Of a stretch of DNA of 64,000 bases, positions 45,521 to 55,032 are shown in pieces. This DNA comes from Puniceicoccaceae bacterium K14 (GTDB lineage: Bacteria; Verrucomicrobiota; Verrucomicrobiia; Opitutales; Opitutaceae): positions 1 to 64,000 of the forward strand of contig JAKYXN010000020.1 of the NCBI GenBank assembly GCA_022538095.1, written 5' to 3'. The first letter of the stretch is position 1. Each line of letters opens with the position of its first letter. The notes under the pieces were generated by a model that did no database searches, was not told the DNA's origin, and saw nothing but the letters and a program-made list of their open reading frames with translations. A program made the position numbers and the translations under genes.

Positions 45521-47311
45521 ATGGCTAAAGGATTTGCTCCAGGCTTTAGATTTTGGTTTTTATCCCTATTGATCTTAGTAGGGTATGGAGCAATTGGGTA
45601 CAGATTAGTCGATTTACACGCTCTTAAAAGAGAATCATTGGTCAAAGAACTGCACCGCCACCGATATCGAATTATACCGAGTAACCCGAGGCGCGGCGAT
45701 ATTTATGATTCGGGTATGGAGCTTCTTGCGACTAGCCACTCGTTCGTAAATGTTGGGTTGGATCCGACTCTAATAAAGGAGTCCGATATCATAAAACTCG
45801 CACCACTGTCCGAAATTTTGCAAATGCCTCTCTCAGATATAGAAGAGGCATTTGGCGTTAAAAATGGTAAGTTTGTCGTAGACCCAAAGACGCATACACG
45901 TCGTTGGATTCCACTTGCACGGCATAGCAGCGAGACTGCATACGAGAAAGTTAAAGCGCTAGGAATTCGCTGTGTGTATGGAAACAGAGAGTACTCACGT
46001 GTTTACCCAAAGGACGAATTAGCGGCACATGTCGTGGGCTTTTCACGTAAGGACGGCCAGGCTGTAATGGGGGTTGAGAAAACCTTCGATTTTTATTTGA
46101 GCGGACAAAAGGGATGGAAAGAATCGGAAGTGAAGGCGGGGATAGAAATGGCGCAGTTTCGCACTCGTCTAGTTCCTGCGGAAGATGGCATGAATATCGT
46201 ACTATCCATCGATTCTTACGTGCAGTATCTGGTGGAAAAAGAACTCGCGCTAATTGCAGAGGAACTAAAACCAAAGTCTGCGTCTATCATTATTTCTGAT
46301 CCACATACTGGCTTTATTATCGGTATGGGAAATTATCCTACATTTGATCCCAATAATTACGCGAGGTATCCGATAAACACTCATAAAAATCGTGCATTGA
46401 CGGATCCTTTGGAGCCTGGCTCTACTTTTAAAATAGTAGCCGCTGCGGGTGCCCTTGAGGAGCAACTTGTTCGTACATGGACAGAGTTCGATTGCTCGAA
46501 AAACACTGTCCAGCTAGCTAGCGGCTATGTGGCACGCTTGCCCAAGGATTCGCACGAGAATGGAATCTTGAGCGTAGAAGAAATTGTATCCGAGTCTTCA
46601 AATAGAGGAGCTGCCTTCTTGGGTGTGTTGATGGGTGAAAACAAATTTTATGACTACGTGAAAGGTTTCGGTTTTGGCGACCCGACTGGTTTTTCAATCG
46701 GCCAGGAATCTTGGGGTATTTTGAACCCTGTAAAACGTTGGGATGGGCTTACTCTAACTCGGATGACAATGGGGCACTCGATTAGTGCTACGCCAATTCA
46801 GATCCACTACGCTATGGCGTCCATCGCTAATGGCGGGTTGTTGATGCGTCCCCAAGTCGTGAAGAGTATCTTGGATGATAAAGGTGATACGGCAATAGAG
46901 TTTGGGCCTTTGCCGAAGCGACGAGTTGTTTCGGCAAATACTGCCAATACGGTTGCTCGAATGCTGGAGAAAACTGTTTCCGAGGGAACGGCGACGAGTG
47001 CCGAGATTGCCGGCTATAGCATTGCAGGAAAAACTGGAACTTCGCAGAAACTCATAAATGGTCGTTATTCTTCTAGGCATCACGTAGGTTCCTTTTCTGG
47101 TTTTTTGCCTGCCGATGATCCAAGGCTTGTAATCACGGTAATCGTTGATGATGCCGACATCAAAGGAATCTCTTATGGGTCTCGAGTGGCTGCTCCAACT
47201 TTTAAGGAATTAGCGAAAAGCTTGATACCGTATTACGCAATTCAACCTGCGATCAGAACCGAGGAAATCGCGTCATCCATGGAACTCGGTCCAGTTGACT
47301 GGGGTAACTAG
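45521..47311 (+). CDS. ftsI: septal peptidoglycan transpeptidase FtsI (PBP3)
   Basis: 596 residues. Class B penicillin-binding protein with an N-terminal transmembrane anchor (about 12-33), a dimerisation/PBP domain (RRGDIYDSGMELLA near 55), and a transpeptidase domain. The active-site motifs are complete: S301-TFK, S359-S-N361 and K504-TGT. It crosslinks septal peptidoglycan with FtsW. The ATG at 45521 was chosen since earlier in-frame starts (45440) overlap ftsL and spoil the N-terminus. The Lys-Gly-Phe start places the anchor normally. No PASTA domain. Confidence 0.96.
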   Translation: MAKGFAPGFRFWFLSLLILVGYGAIGYRLVDLHALKRESLVKELHRHRYRIIPSNPRRGDIYDSGMELLATSHSFVNVGLDPTLIKESDIIKLAPLSEILQMPLSDIEEAFGVKNGKFVVDPKTHTRRWIPLARHSSETAYEKVKALGIRCVYGNREYSRVYPKDELAAHVVGFSRKDGQAVMGVEKTFDFYLSGQKGWKESEVKAGIEMAQFRTRLVPAEDGMNIVLSIDSYVQYLVEKELALIAEELKPKSASIIISDPHTGFIIGMGNYPTFDPNNYARYPINTHKNRALTDPLEPGSTFKIVAAAGALEEQLVRTWTEFDCSKNTVQLASGYVARLPKDSHENGILSVEEIVSESSNRGAAFLGVLMGENKFYDYVKGFGFGDPTGFSIGQESWGILNPVKRWDGLTLTRMTMGHSISATPIQIHYAMASIANGGLLMRPQVVKSILDDKGDTAIEFGPLPKRRVVSANTANTVARMLEKTVSEGTATSAEIAGYSIAGKTGTSQKLINGRYSSRHHVGSFSGFLPADDPRLVITVIVDDADIKGISYGSRVAAPTFKELAKSLIPYYAIQPAIRTEEIASSMELGPVDWGN

Positions 47312-47333
47312 TTGGGAGGCGTGCAAAGTAGGT

Positions 47334-48914
47334 ATGAGTGCTTTAAAAGAAAACAAGGATAGCTCAGGAGAGGGAAAAAAGAAAAGTCGATCCAAGAAGG
47401 CTTCTAAAAAAGCGAAGCCACGGATGATGAGTTCTTTGGTGAAGTCTGCAGGCTTGAAGTTTCCTAAGAAAGAGTCTGACACCCTTGTTTCGCGACTAGC
47501 GATCGATAGTAGGCGGGTAATTCCAGGGTCCTTATTTTTTGCCATCGAAGGACTGAAGACTGATGGGAACAAATTCGTAGACGAAGCGATTTCCCGGGGA
47601 GCGGTTGGGATCGTTACGGCTCGGCCTCCGAAATTGCACGGAAGCAAGGTTGCCTATATTAAGTCTGAGGACCCGCGCTTATCCTTGGCTAGAGTGTCGC
47701 GAGCGTTTTTTGATTTTCCAGATGAGAAACTTTTACTGGTAGGTGTCACCGGAACAAACGGAAAGACAACAGTCACTGGATTGATAAAAGACTTGCTCCG
47801 AGTGAGTGGGGGCAAAGTAGGTTCGCTTGGGACGGTGGGCTATGATTTGGTGCAACGGTCACTCCCTTCATTTCGTACGACTCCAGAAGCGCATGATTTG
47901 TGCGAGTTGTTATCGCAGATGAATGATTTTGAGTGCGAAGGAGTTGTTATGGAAGTCAGCTCGCACGCAATCGATCAGCTTAGAGTTGCCGAATTGGCAT
48001 TCGATGTGGGCGTATTCTTGAATTTAACACGCGACCACCTCGATTACCATGGCGATATGGAACAGTATTTTGCTGTAAAGCGGCGCTTGTTTACGGGCGA
48101 AGTCGGGGCTAAGCCGAAGAGGGTGGTCGTCAACGCTGATGACTCGTATGGACGCCGACTAATTGAAGAATTTAAAGGAGAAGATCTAACTAGTTTTGGT
48201 TTCGCAGAAGATGCTGATGTACGCGGTTTGAATCTACAGCTGGAATCAGCATTCAGCGCTTTTGATGTGGTATGGCCCGAGGGTAAGGGGCGAGTGACTA
48301 CAAATCTTATTGGACGATACAACGTTAGCAATGTGCTGGCCGCATTGGCGACGGCTTACGTTTCCGGATTGGATGTTAATCGATGCATAGAGAGACTGAA
48401 AACATTTGAGGGAATTCCCGGTCGGATGCAGTTAATAGAGAATAGCATTAACCTAAAAATTGTGGTTGATTACGCTCATACTGCGGATGCGTTGACGAAC
48501 GCCCTGAGCTTATTGAATGAGATAACTCGTGGGAAGGTGATCGTTGTCTTTGGCTGTGGTGGAGATCGTGATCGAGGCAAGCGCTCTTTGATGGCGCAAG
48601 CAGCGCTAGCGAATAGTGATTTTAGTTGGGCGACCTCAGATAATCCGAGAACAGAGGCGATAGAGCAGATCTTCGATGATATGAAAGAGGGCGTTCAATC
48701 ATCGGACGCTGATCGAATAGAATTTATTGCTGATCGTCGTCGGGCCATTGAGCTAGCGTTGAAAAGCGCAAAGCCGGAAGATTGCATATTGATTGCAGGC
48801 AAGGGGCATGAAACGTTTCAAGAATTTGGAGACACAGTTGTCCCGTTCGATGATCGGCAGGTGGCGTATGAACTGTCGGAACTTATTAGGCTTGGAGGGG
48901 AACAGTCTCGTTAA
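47334..48914 (+). CDS. murE: UDP-MurNAc-tripeptide synthetase MurE
   Basis: About 526 residues, longer than usual because of a lysine-rich N-terminal tail of some 35 residues before the catalytic part. MurE adds the third residue of the stem peptide. The ATP loop GVTGTNGKTTVTGL is near 137. The signature D436-NPR within TSDNPRTEA indicates meso-diaminopimelate as substrate. Later starts exist (47424, MMSSLVKSAG), which would remove the tail. The stop overlaps the murF ATG as TAATG, pointing to coupled translation. Confidence 0.94.
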   Translation: MSALKENKDSSGEGKKKSRSKKASKKAKPRMMSSLVKSAGLKFPKKESDTLVSRLAIDSRRVIPGSLFFAIEGLKTDGNKFVDEAISRGAVGIVTARPPKLHGSKVAYIKSEDPRLSLARVSRAFFDFPDEKLLLVGVTGTNGKTTVTGLIKDLLRVSGGKVGSLGTVGYDLVQRSLPSFRTTPEAHDLCELLSQMNDFECEGVVMEVSSHAIDQLRVAELAFDVGVFLNLTRDHLDYHGDMEQYFAVKRRLFTGEVGAKPKRVVVNADDSYGRRLIEEFKGEDLTSFGFAEDADVRGLNLQLESAFSAFDVVWPEGKGRVTTNLIGRYNVSNVLAALATAYVSGLDVNRCIERLKTFEGIPGRMQLIENSINLKIVVDYAHTADALTNALSLLNEITRGKVIVVFGCGGDRDRGKRSLMAQAALANSDFSWATSDNPRTEAIEQIFDDMKEGVQSSDADRIEFIADRRRAIELALKSAKPEDCILIAGKGHETFQEFGDTVVPFDDRQVAYELSELIRLGGEQSR

Positions 48915-50275
48915 TGGCGTTTTCTGGAAAGGATCTCAAACTTTGGAGTAGGGGTTTATGGAACAGTGAACCAGCTGCGGCGCTAGAAGGATTTACTAAC
49001 GACACGCGCCAACTTAATAAGGGTGACGTTTTTGTAGCCCTGAAGACCAATCGGCGCGATGGTCATGATTTTTTGGATGCTGCTCAAGAAGCGGGAGCTT
49101 CTGCAGCATTGGTAAGTGAGTTTAGGCAAGGAGTTGACTTGCCGCAGTTGAAAGTCGAAAACGCGTTATTAGGCCTTCAAAGAATAGCAGCAAGTTATCG
49201 TGCAAAGTTCTCGGGGCCTGTTGTTGGAGTCACTGGCAGTTGTGGCAAGACGACTTGTAAGGATCTGATTGCCACACTTTTGGGAGGTGATGAGACGACG
49301 TTGAGTACGGCGGGCAATCTGAATAATTTTCTCGGAGTTCCATTGACATTGATGCGAGGTAATTGGGAAAAGGATCACTATGCTGTGGTCGAAGCCGGCA
49401 TAAGCGAAAAAAATGAAATGGGCGTGCTTGCTGAGATGATTCAGCCAAACATCGCGGTCATTACTTCGGTTGGTCCAGCGCATTTGGAAGGTTTGGGTAC
49501 GGTCGAGAATGTAGCTGCGGAGAAGCTGAAGCTTGGTTTGGGCGAGCGTACTCACTCGATCTTTATTGATTCCACTGCATCTCAGTTTGTACGAGAGATT
49601 GAAGGTAAGGAATTGTATTCAATTTGTGTTGATGATCGTCTCGGGAAAATCGGCTCGTATAAAATCGGTGAGGAAACGCTGTATCTCCGCTTGCCTGGGG
49701 GAGTAGAAGAATTTCCTTTGATTAACAGTAGTAATAGTTTGGCTTCTAACGTAGCGCTTTCTCTATCAGTAGCCGCATCTTTAGAGATTTCTACAGATAA
49801 ATTACGTGAACGACTTTCAAACTGGAGACCTAGTGGAATGCGTGGCGAATGGATCGAAGTCGATAATAAGTGTGTGTATTTAGACTGTTATAATGCGAAC
49901 CCGCTTTCGATGATCGATTCGTTGGAGAGTTTTGTGAAAAATTCGGACGATTCGGCAGCTAGGTTGTTTGTTATTGGCGGTATGGAGGAATTGGGTGAAG
50001 GGGCCTCATCTTGGCACGAACAATTGGGTGAAAATTTGTCGCTACGAGATCAAGATCGTCTTTGCATTGTGGGGCGATTTGCTGATGATGTGCTGCGTGG
50101 TTTTATCGGTAGCGGAGGTTCTGCTGCGATTGCCCAGGTTGTTCAATCGATGCAAGAGCTGAAACAGATCGTAAATCAATTTACCGGTAGCGTTTTCTTG
50201 AAAGGAAGTCGTCGTTATCAGTTGGAAAATGCGTTGGATGACGCACTTAAAAATTCCCGGAAGGACATTTCTTAA
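48914..50275 (+). CDS. murF: UDP-MurNAc-tripeptide-D-Ala-D-Ala ligase MurF
   Basis: 453 residues. MurF adds D-Ala-D-Ala to the tripeptide precursor using ATP. The N-terminal domain has GFTNDTRQLNKGDVFVALK. The ATP loop is VTGSCGKTTCKDLI, then AGNLNNFLGVPLTLM and EAGISEKNEMG, all MurF hallmarks. The C-terminal domain includes the DCYNANPLSMIDSL motif. It shares one base with murE and one with mraY at TAATG overlaps, so all three should be translated together. Confidence 0.96.
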   Translation: MAFSGKDLKLWSRGLWNSEPAAALEGFTNDTRQLNKGDVFVALKTNRRDGHDFLDAAQEAGASAALVSEFRQGVDLPQLKVENALLGLQRIAASYRAKFSGPVVGVTGSCGKTTCKDLIATLLGGDETTLSTAGNLNNFLGVPLTLMRGNWEKDHYAVVEAGISEKNEMGVLAEMIQPNIAVITSVGPAHLEGLGTVENVAAEKLKLGLGERTHSIFIDSTASQFVREIEGKELYSICVDDRLGKIGSYKIGEETLYLRLPGGVEEFPLINSSNSLASNVALSLSVAASLEISTDKLRERLSNWRPSGMRGEWIEVDNKCVYLDCYNANPLSMIDSLESFVKNSDDSAARLFVIGGMEELGEGASSWHEQLGENLSLRDQDRLCIVGRFADDVLRGFIGSGGSAAIAQVVQSMQELKQIVNQFTGSVFLKGSRRYQLENALDDALKNSRKDIS

Positions 50276-51375
50276 TGTTAAGCTATTTAGCAGAATATGA
50301 ATACATATTTGGTCCCTTGCGCTTGTTGCGCTCGGTTACCCTGCGTACTGTAATGGGCGGCGGCACTGCATTGTTGATAGGGTACCTGTTGGGACCGTGG
50401 ATGATCGCCAAATTGCGAGCGCTATCTTTCGAGCAAAGTTTTCGTAGTAAAGAAGAAGTAGGCAAGCTGGCGGATCTACATTCAGGGAAGAAAAACACCC
50501 CGACTATGGGGGGCTTGCTTATTTGCTTGAGTATCGTGGGAGCGACTTTGCTTTGGGCCAAGCTTAACATTTGGGTCACCGTTTCAATGTTCGTGTATCT
50601 GAGTTTGACTGTTCTTGGATTTTGGGACGATTACAGCAAAGTATCTAAACGAAATAGTAAGGGCGTTAGTTCTCGATTTAAGCTGATATGGCAAAGTGTG
50701 ACAACTGTCATTACCATCTTGGTACTCGTTAACAGTCCTGCGAGTTCTCAATTCGTAGGAGAGCTGTGGGTACCTTTTTTCAAAAACGTTGTTATTGAGC
50801 AGATGCCGATTTGGTTGCTTTTCGGCTTTTTGTTTCTTGTTCTAGTTGGGTCTAGCAACGCTATTAATTTGACTGATGGAGTTGACGGTCTTGCGATTGG
50901 TTGCTCAATTTCGGTGGCAATGGTCTATGCCATTATGGCGTATGCAACGGGACATAAGGTAATCGCGGATTACTTGCTCATCTCGTATATCCCTGGAGTC
51001 GAAGAATTGACTATCATTTGCGCAGCAATGGTCGGTGCGGGCTTGGCGTTTTTGTGGTTCAATTCCCACCCAGCATCAGTCTTTATGGGGGATACTGGTT
51101 CGCTCGCTTTGGGTGGCTTGATTGGAATTATCGCATTCATGACGCATCAACCACTGACCTTGATTATTGTGGGTGGAATTTTTGTGATGGAAGCGATGTC
51201 GGTAATCATTCAAGTTGGCTCTTTCAAGAGTCGAGGTAAACGGGTATTTCGCATGGCGCCCATTCACCATCACTTTGAGTTAAAAGGCTGGGCGGAATCC
51301 AAGGTTGTGGTTCGTTTTTGGATTTTGTCTTTCATTTTTGCTATGGCAGGATTGGCTACATTGAAGCTTAGATGA
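50275..51375 (+). CDS. mraY: phospho-MurNAc-pentapeptide transferase MraY
   Basis: 366 residues with ten predicted transmembrane helices. MraY makes lipid I at the inner membrane. Conserved cytoplasmic motifs are HSGKKNTPTMGGLLI, FWDDYSK, NAINLTDGVDGLA and APIHHHFELKGWAE, including the catalytic Asp pairs and HHH. The length is normal. It overlaps murF by one base and murD by four (ATGA). Confidence 0.97.
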   Translation: MLSYLAEYEYIFGPLRLLRSVTLRTVMGGGTALLIGYLLGPWMIAKLRALSFEQSFRSKEEVGKLADLHSGKKNTPTMGGLLICLSIVGATLLWAKLNIWVTVSMFVYLSLTVLGFWDDYSKVSKRNSKGVSSRFKLIWQSVTTVITILVLVNSPASSQFVGELWVPFFKNVVIEQMPIWLLFGFLFLVLVGSSNAINLTDGVDGLAIGCSISVAMVYAIMAYATGHKVIADYLLISYIPGVEELTIICAAMVGAGLAFLWFNSHPASVFMGDTGSLALGGLIGIIAFMTHQPLTLIIVGGIFVMEAMSVIIQVGSFKSRGKRVFRMAPIHHHFELKGWAESKVVVRFWILSFIFAMAGLATLKLR

Positions 51376-52661
51376 CGAATCCCGAAATACAGATTCCAGA
51401 ACAATTGAGTGCCGTGCCGGGAAAGCCAGTCGCGGTGCTTGGCTGTGGTATTTCGGGCAAATCTGTGGAACGATTATGCAGTCAACTCGGTTGGGAAGCG
51501 ACGCTCTTTGATGAAAAGTCTGACGATCCAAGCGTCGTAAATTCGTTTGATAGCGATCGTGCGGAAGAATTCAGCTTAGTTGTTTACAGTCCCGGGTTTC
51601 ACAAAGACCACACCTGGCTTCAGTGTGCGGAAAAAGCGGGAGCTCTGACCTTATCTGAGTTTGATTTTTCGTCGCTGTTTTGGAAGGGGACAATAATCGC
51701 GATTACGGGAACGAACGGGAAAACGACCTTAGCAGAGTTTTTAGCTAAGGCCTTTGGCCACACGGGGATCGATGCTAATGCCGTGGGAAATATTGGACAA
51801 CCGTTGAGTGAACTGATTGCGAATGGGTGCAATCGCGAGTCGATCGCGGTATGCGAGATCAGCTCATTCCAAGCGGAGTCTTTGAAGCACTTAGTGCCTG
51901 ATTATGTGCTGTGGACGAATTTTTCTGAAGATCACTTGGATCGGCACGCTGACTTGCGAGAATATTTCTCGGCAAAGCATCGTTTGGTAACGCGTTGTTC
52001 TTCGGGGAAGGTATTTTTTGATCGTTCGGTTTATCGCTCCGCGATTGAGCTCGGTACGAGTCTCTCTGAAGAGTGTGTGGTCGACGATGATACGCAGGCA
52101 AAAGCTTTGGGAATAGGAGGCACGGTGTTTGCGACTTTGCCTGAGCGAAATACCTACTTGATGGCTCGGGCGTTGTGGCAGGACATGGGCTTGGCCGAAA
52201 CTGATTTAATCGCTACAGCTCACGATTTTAAGAAAAGCCCTCATCGAATGGAATTGATTAGAAACCATGAGGGGGTTTCCTTTTGGGACGATTCTAAGGC
52301 GACGAATTTTCATGCTGTTCTGGGAGCCGTGTCTCGATTTGAAGACAAAGTTGTTTGGATCGGTGGCGGCAAAGGCAAGGGAGGGGATTTGGAAGGTTTT
52401 ATCGATTGCCTTTACAGTCGCATTCGTGAAGCTCATTTGATTGGAGAAACGAAAGAAGAAATCGCTGAATTGCTGCAAAAACGCAACGTTTCCGCTGTTT
52501 TGCATGAAACGATGGAGGATGCGGTTAGCGCAGCCTTTAAAAAATCGAAACAGGGTGATAATGTGCTTTTAAGTCCTGGCTTTGCCAGCTTTGATATGTT
52601 CGAAGGTTATACGCAACGCGGGGAAGCATTTAAAAAGGCAGTTAGTTTGAATTTAATTTAG
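51372..52661 (+). CDS. murD: UDP-MurNAc-L-alanine:D-glutamate ligase MurD
   Basis: 429 residues. MurD adds D-Glu to UDP-MurNAc-L-Ala. The N-terminal Rossmann motif VLGCGISGKSVERL precedes the ATP loop AITGTNGKTTLAEFL. The domain 3 motif is FWDDSKATNFHAV, and the C-terminal block LLSPGFASFDMFEGY is typical. The four-base overlap with mraY suggests coupling. A 24-base gap with an AAAGGAG site leads to the LysM gene. Confidence 0.96.
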   Translation: MTNPEIQIPEQLSAVPGKPVAVLGCGISGKSVERLCSQLGWEATLFDEKSDDPSVVNSFDSDRAEEFSLVVYSPGFHKDHTWLQCAEKAGALTLSEFDFSSLFWKGTIIAITGTNGKTTLAEFLAKAFGHTGIDANAVGNIGQPLSELIANGCNRESIAVCEISSFQAESLKHLVPDYVLWTNFSEDHLDRHADLREYFSAKHRLVTRCSSGKVFFDRSVYRSAIELGTSLSEECVVDDDTQAKALGIGGTVFATLPERNTYLMARALWQDMGLAETDLIATAHDFKKSPHRMELIRNHEGVSFWDDSKATNFHAVLGAVSRFEDKVVWIGGGKGKGGDLEGFIDCLYSRIREAHLIGETKEEIAELLQKRNVSAVLHETMEDAVSAAFKKSKQGDNVLLSPGFASFDMFEGYTQRGEAFKKAVSLNLI

Positions 52662-52685
52662 TCGGTAGGTTATAAAGGAGTATAT

Positions 52686-53846
52686 ATGAATTTCATTAAG
52701 ATAGTCGCTGTCGTGGTCGCAGCTCATTTGATATTGCTAGCAGGTTTTTTCCTACGCAGCGTGGTAGGCGGTGACGAGCAAACACAGGTGGCAACTGCAG
52801 GGGCAAATGGCATCGGGATTTGGTCCAATCAAGATGCAAATGCTGGAGATCCTGTAGTGGCAGCGTCAACACCGGTTTTCGACTCTCGTTCAAACAATTT
52901 GACTGGATACAATGCAGGCGACCCAGTTACACCCGTGGCACAAGCAGGGGAGCGCCCTCGGTATTCTCCGACACGTCCACAAGGCGGCAGCCCGCGATCA
53001 ACTCCGACTTCAAACTCAAGCTCACAAGCGATTGACGATTCCGTCTTGCAACCGATCGGCAGAGGCTACGAAGAGACTCGTGAATCGCCAACGCTGCCTC
53101 CACCTCCATCAATTAAATATTCCGTACAGGCGGGGGATAGCCTTTGGGCGATTGCACAGCGATTCAAAACCACGACTGCTGCTATTTCTGCATCCAACCC
53201 GGGGTTGAAGGCGAGTGCATTGCCAGTCGGCAAGGTTCTCACGATTTTGAAACCAGGTGGAAGCGTTGTCTCAAACACAGCTACAAAGAAATCGGTAACG
53301 CAGGTAGATACCTCTGTTTACGTGGTGAAAAAGGGAGATTCCCTTTCGAAGATCGCAGCGCGGCAAAATGTGACTTTGGCTGAACTTAAGAGAGCTAACA
53401 GTTTGAAGTCTGATATGATCGGTATCGGTCAAAAGCTTGTAATTCCGAATACAAGTAAGACGTCTCGCCTCGCTGAGCAACAACCACGCGGTATTAGCGT
53501 TGTGATTGAACCAGGCGATACTTTGGGCAAGATAGCAGCTCGTTACAAAGTGAGTGTGAGCGAACTGATTTCCTACAACAAGATAGTGAATCCGCGTCGT
53601 ATACCGATCGGCAAAGTTATCATGATTCCAACGAGCGAGGAACCGCGTGAAGTCGCTCCACGTCAGACGCAGCAATACACTCCACCTCCTCAGACAAGAG
53701 CGTCGGAGCCAGAAACGCCGCCATCGGCACAAGTTCCGGAGCCTACTCCGACAACGCCAACGGAGACCACTGACTTGTTCGATGATTTTGGAGACGACTT
53801 TGATGAAGATTTAATCGAGCAGCCTGTAGTGCCAATCGAAGAGTAA
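52686..53846 (+). CDS. membrane-anchored triple LysM protein
   Basis: 386 residues. An N-terminal hydrophobic segment (IVAVVVAAHLILLAGFFL) anchors the protein. A long Pro/Ser-rich linker reaches to about 140. Three LysM domains follow at about 145-189, 212-256 and 272-317, each opening with GD(S/T)L. The tail is Pro/Thr-rich and then strongly acidic (LFDDFGDDFDEDLIEQ). LysM domains bind peptidoglycan glycan strands. No catalytic domain is present. Its place between murD and ftsW suggests a role at the septum or wall, which is inference. A GGAG site precedes the ATG. Confidence 0.9.
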   Translation: MNFIKIVAVVVAAHLILLAGFFLRSVVGGDEQTQVATAGANGIGIWSNQDANAGDPVVAASTPVFDSRSNNLTGYNAGDPVTPVAQAGERPRYSPTRPQGGSPRSTPTSNSSSQAIDDSVLQPIGRGYEETRESPTLPPPPSIKYSVQAGDSLWAIAQRFKTTTAAISASNPGLKASALPVGKVLTILKPGGSVVSNTATKKSVTQVDTSVYVVKKGDSLSKIAARQNVTLAELKRANSLKSDMIGIGQKLVIPNTSKTSRLAEQQPRGISVVIEPGDTLGKIAARYKVSVSELISYNKIVNPRRIPIGKVIMIPTSEEPREVAPRQTQQYTPPPQTRASEPETPPSAQVPEPTPTTPTETTDLFDDFGDDFDEDLIEQPVVPIEE

Positions 53847-53870
53847 TTTAGAAATTTGCCGACCTAAGAA

Positions 53871-55028
53871 ATGCCTAGCGCGACGAAACGAGCAAATCTA
53901 GCCACGCCGGGGAAAGCGTCTCCGGCAATCTTCATTCTCCTTAGCGTATTTGCATTAGTGATGCTCGGCATCACGATTCTTTTCAGTGCCAGTCTGCCCG
54001 TTGATAGCCAGTCGCCGTATGTGTACATTGAAAAACAAGCGATCTGGATTGTGATAACGTTTTTTGTGGGCTTGGGGGTTTTACGAGTCGACTTGGAATG
54101 GTTGCGTAAATTCATTTGGCTTGGTTTTGCCCTCTCCATCGTGGGCTTGATCCTTGTGTTAACACCATTGGGGTCGGTTGTGAATGGAAGTCGCAGCTGG
54201 ATACGCTTTGGACCGGCTGGCTTTCAAGTTGCGGAGTTTGCTAAGATAGGATTGGTTTTCTTTTTGGCTCACTATTTTAGTTTGTGCCAGAATGAGCGCG
54301 GGCAATTTTTCAAAGGATTTGTTTACCCTTGTCTGGCGATTGCCGCGATCCTTGTGCCGATTTTGATGCAGACGGATTTAGGTACGGCTATGATTATTGC
54401 CATGGCGAGCCTGTGCATCCTCTATATTGCAGGAGTTAAATTGTATTTTCTAATACCATCGATAGTGGTAGGAGTCGGAGGCGTTGTGGCATTGATTATC
54501 AATGACAAAGAACGCTGGAGTAGATTGACGGCCTTTCTTGATATGGAAGGGCAAAAAAGCGGTGATGCCTATCAGGTGTGGCAAGCGATGTTGGCGTTTG
54601 GCGCTGGAGGCATAGATGGTGTTGGCCTAGGCAATGGCCGCCAGCAACTTCAGTTTTTGCCAGAAGCCCACAATGATTTTATTTTCGCAATCGTGGGTGA
54701 AGAGTTGGGATTGATCGCAACTTTAGCGGTGGTTCTAGTGTACGCGGTCATGTTTATCGCTGGGATTGTGCATCTACGGAAGGCCCCGAATATCTACCAA
54801 TATTTGTTGGCTGGCGGCTGCCTTTTGATGATTAGTGTGCAGGCGGTTGTAAACCTTGGGGTGGTGACTGGGTGTTTGCCAACAACAGGGCTGCCTTTGC
54901 CGTTTATCAGCTACGGCGGTTCCAACCTGCTCATCATGGGTATTTGCGTGGCGGTGTTATTGAATACGTGTTCGGCTTGGCAAAAGCCAGCTTTCAAGCA
55001 ATCGAAACGCAAGCTTAAGGAAATTTAA
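53871..55028 (+). CDS. ftsW: septal peptidoglycan glycosyltransferase FtsW
   Basis: 385 residues with about ten transmembrane helices. SEDS-family polymerase that works with FtsI. Conserved blocks are GSRSWIRFGPAGFQVAEFAK, QTDLGTAMI, the NDFIFAIVGEELG box with the essential acidic residues, and the C-terminal GLPLPFISYGGSNL. It could be RodA by sequence alone, but the position in the dcw cluster supports FtsW. The ATG is 24 bases after the LysM stop. Confidence 0.95.
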   Translation: MPSATKRANLATPGKASPAIFILLSVFALVMLGITILFSASLPVDSQSPYVYIEKQAIWIVITFFVGLGVLRVDLEWLRKFIWLGFALSIVGLILVLTPLGSVVNGSRSWIRFGPAGFQVAEFAKIGLVFFLAHYFSLCQNERGQFFKGFVYPCLAIAAILVPILMQTDLGTAMIIAMASLCILYIAGVKLYFLIPSIVVGVGGVVALIINDKERWSRLTAFLDMEGQKSGDAYQVWQAMLAFGAGGIDGVGLGNGRQQLQFLPEAHNDFIFAIVGEELGLIATLAVVLVYAVMFIAGIVHLRKAPNIYQYLLAGGCLLMISVQAVVNLGVVTGCLPTTGLPLPFISYGGSNLLIMGICVAVLLNTCSAWQKPAFKQSKRKLKEI

Positions 55029-55032
55029 GCGG

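Noticed and set aside
47273-47647. 124-codon minus-strand frame over murE
   Set aside because: Shadow of the murE gene; no motif.
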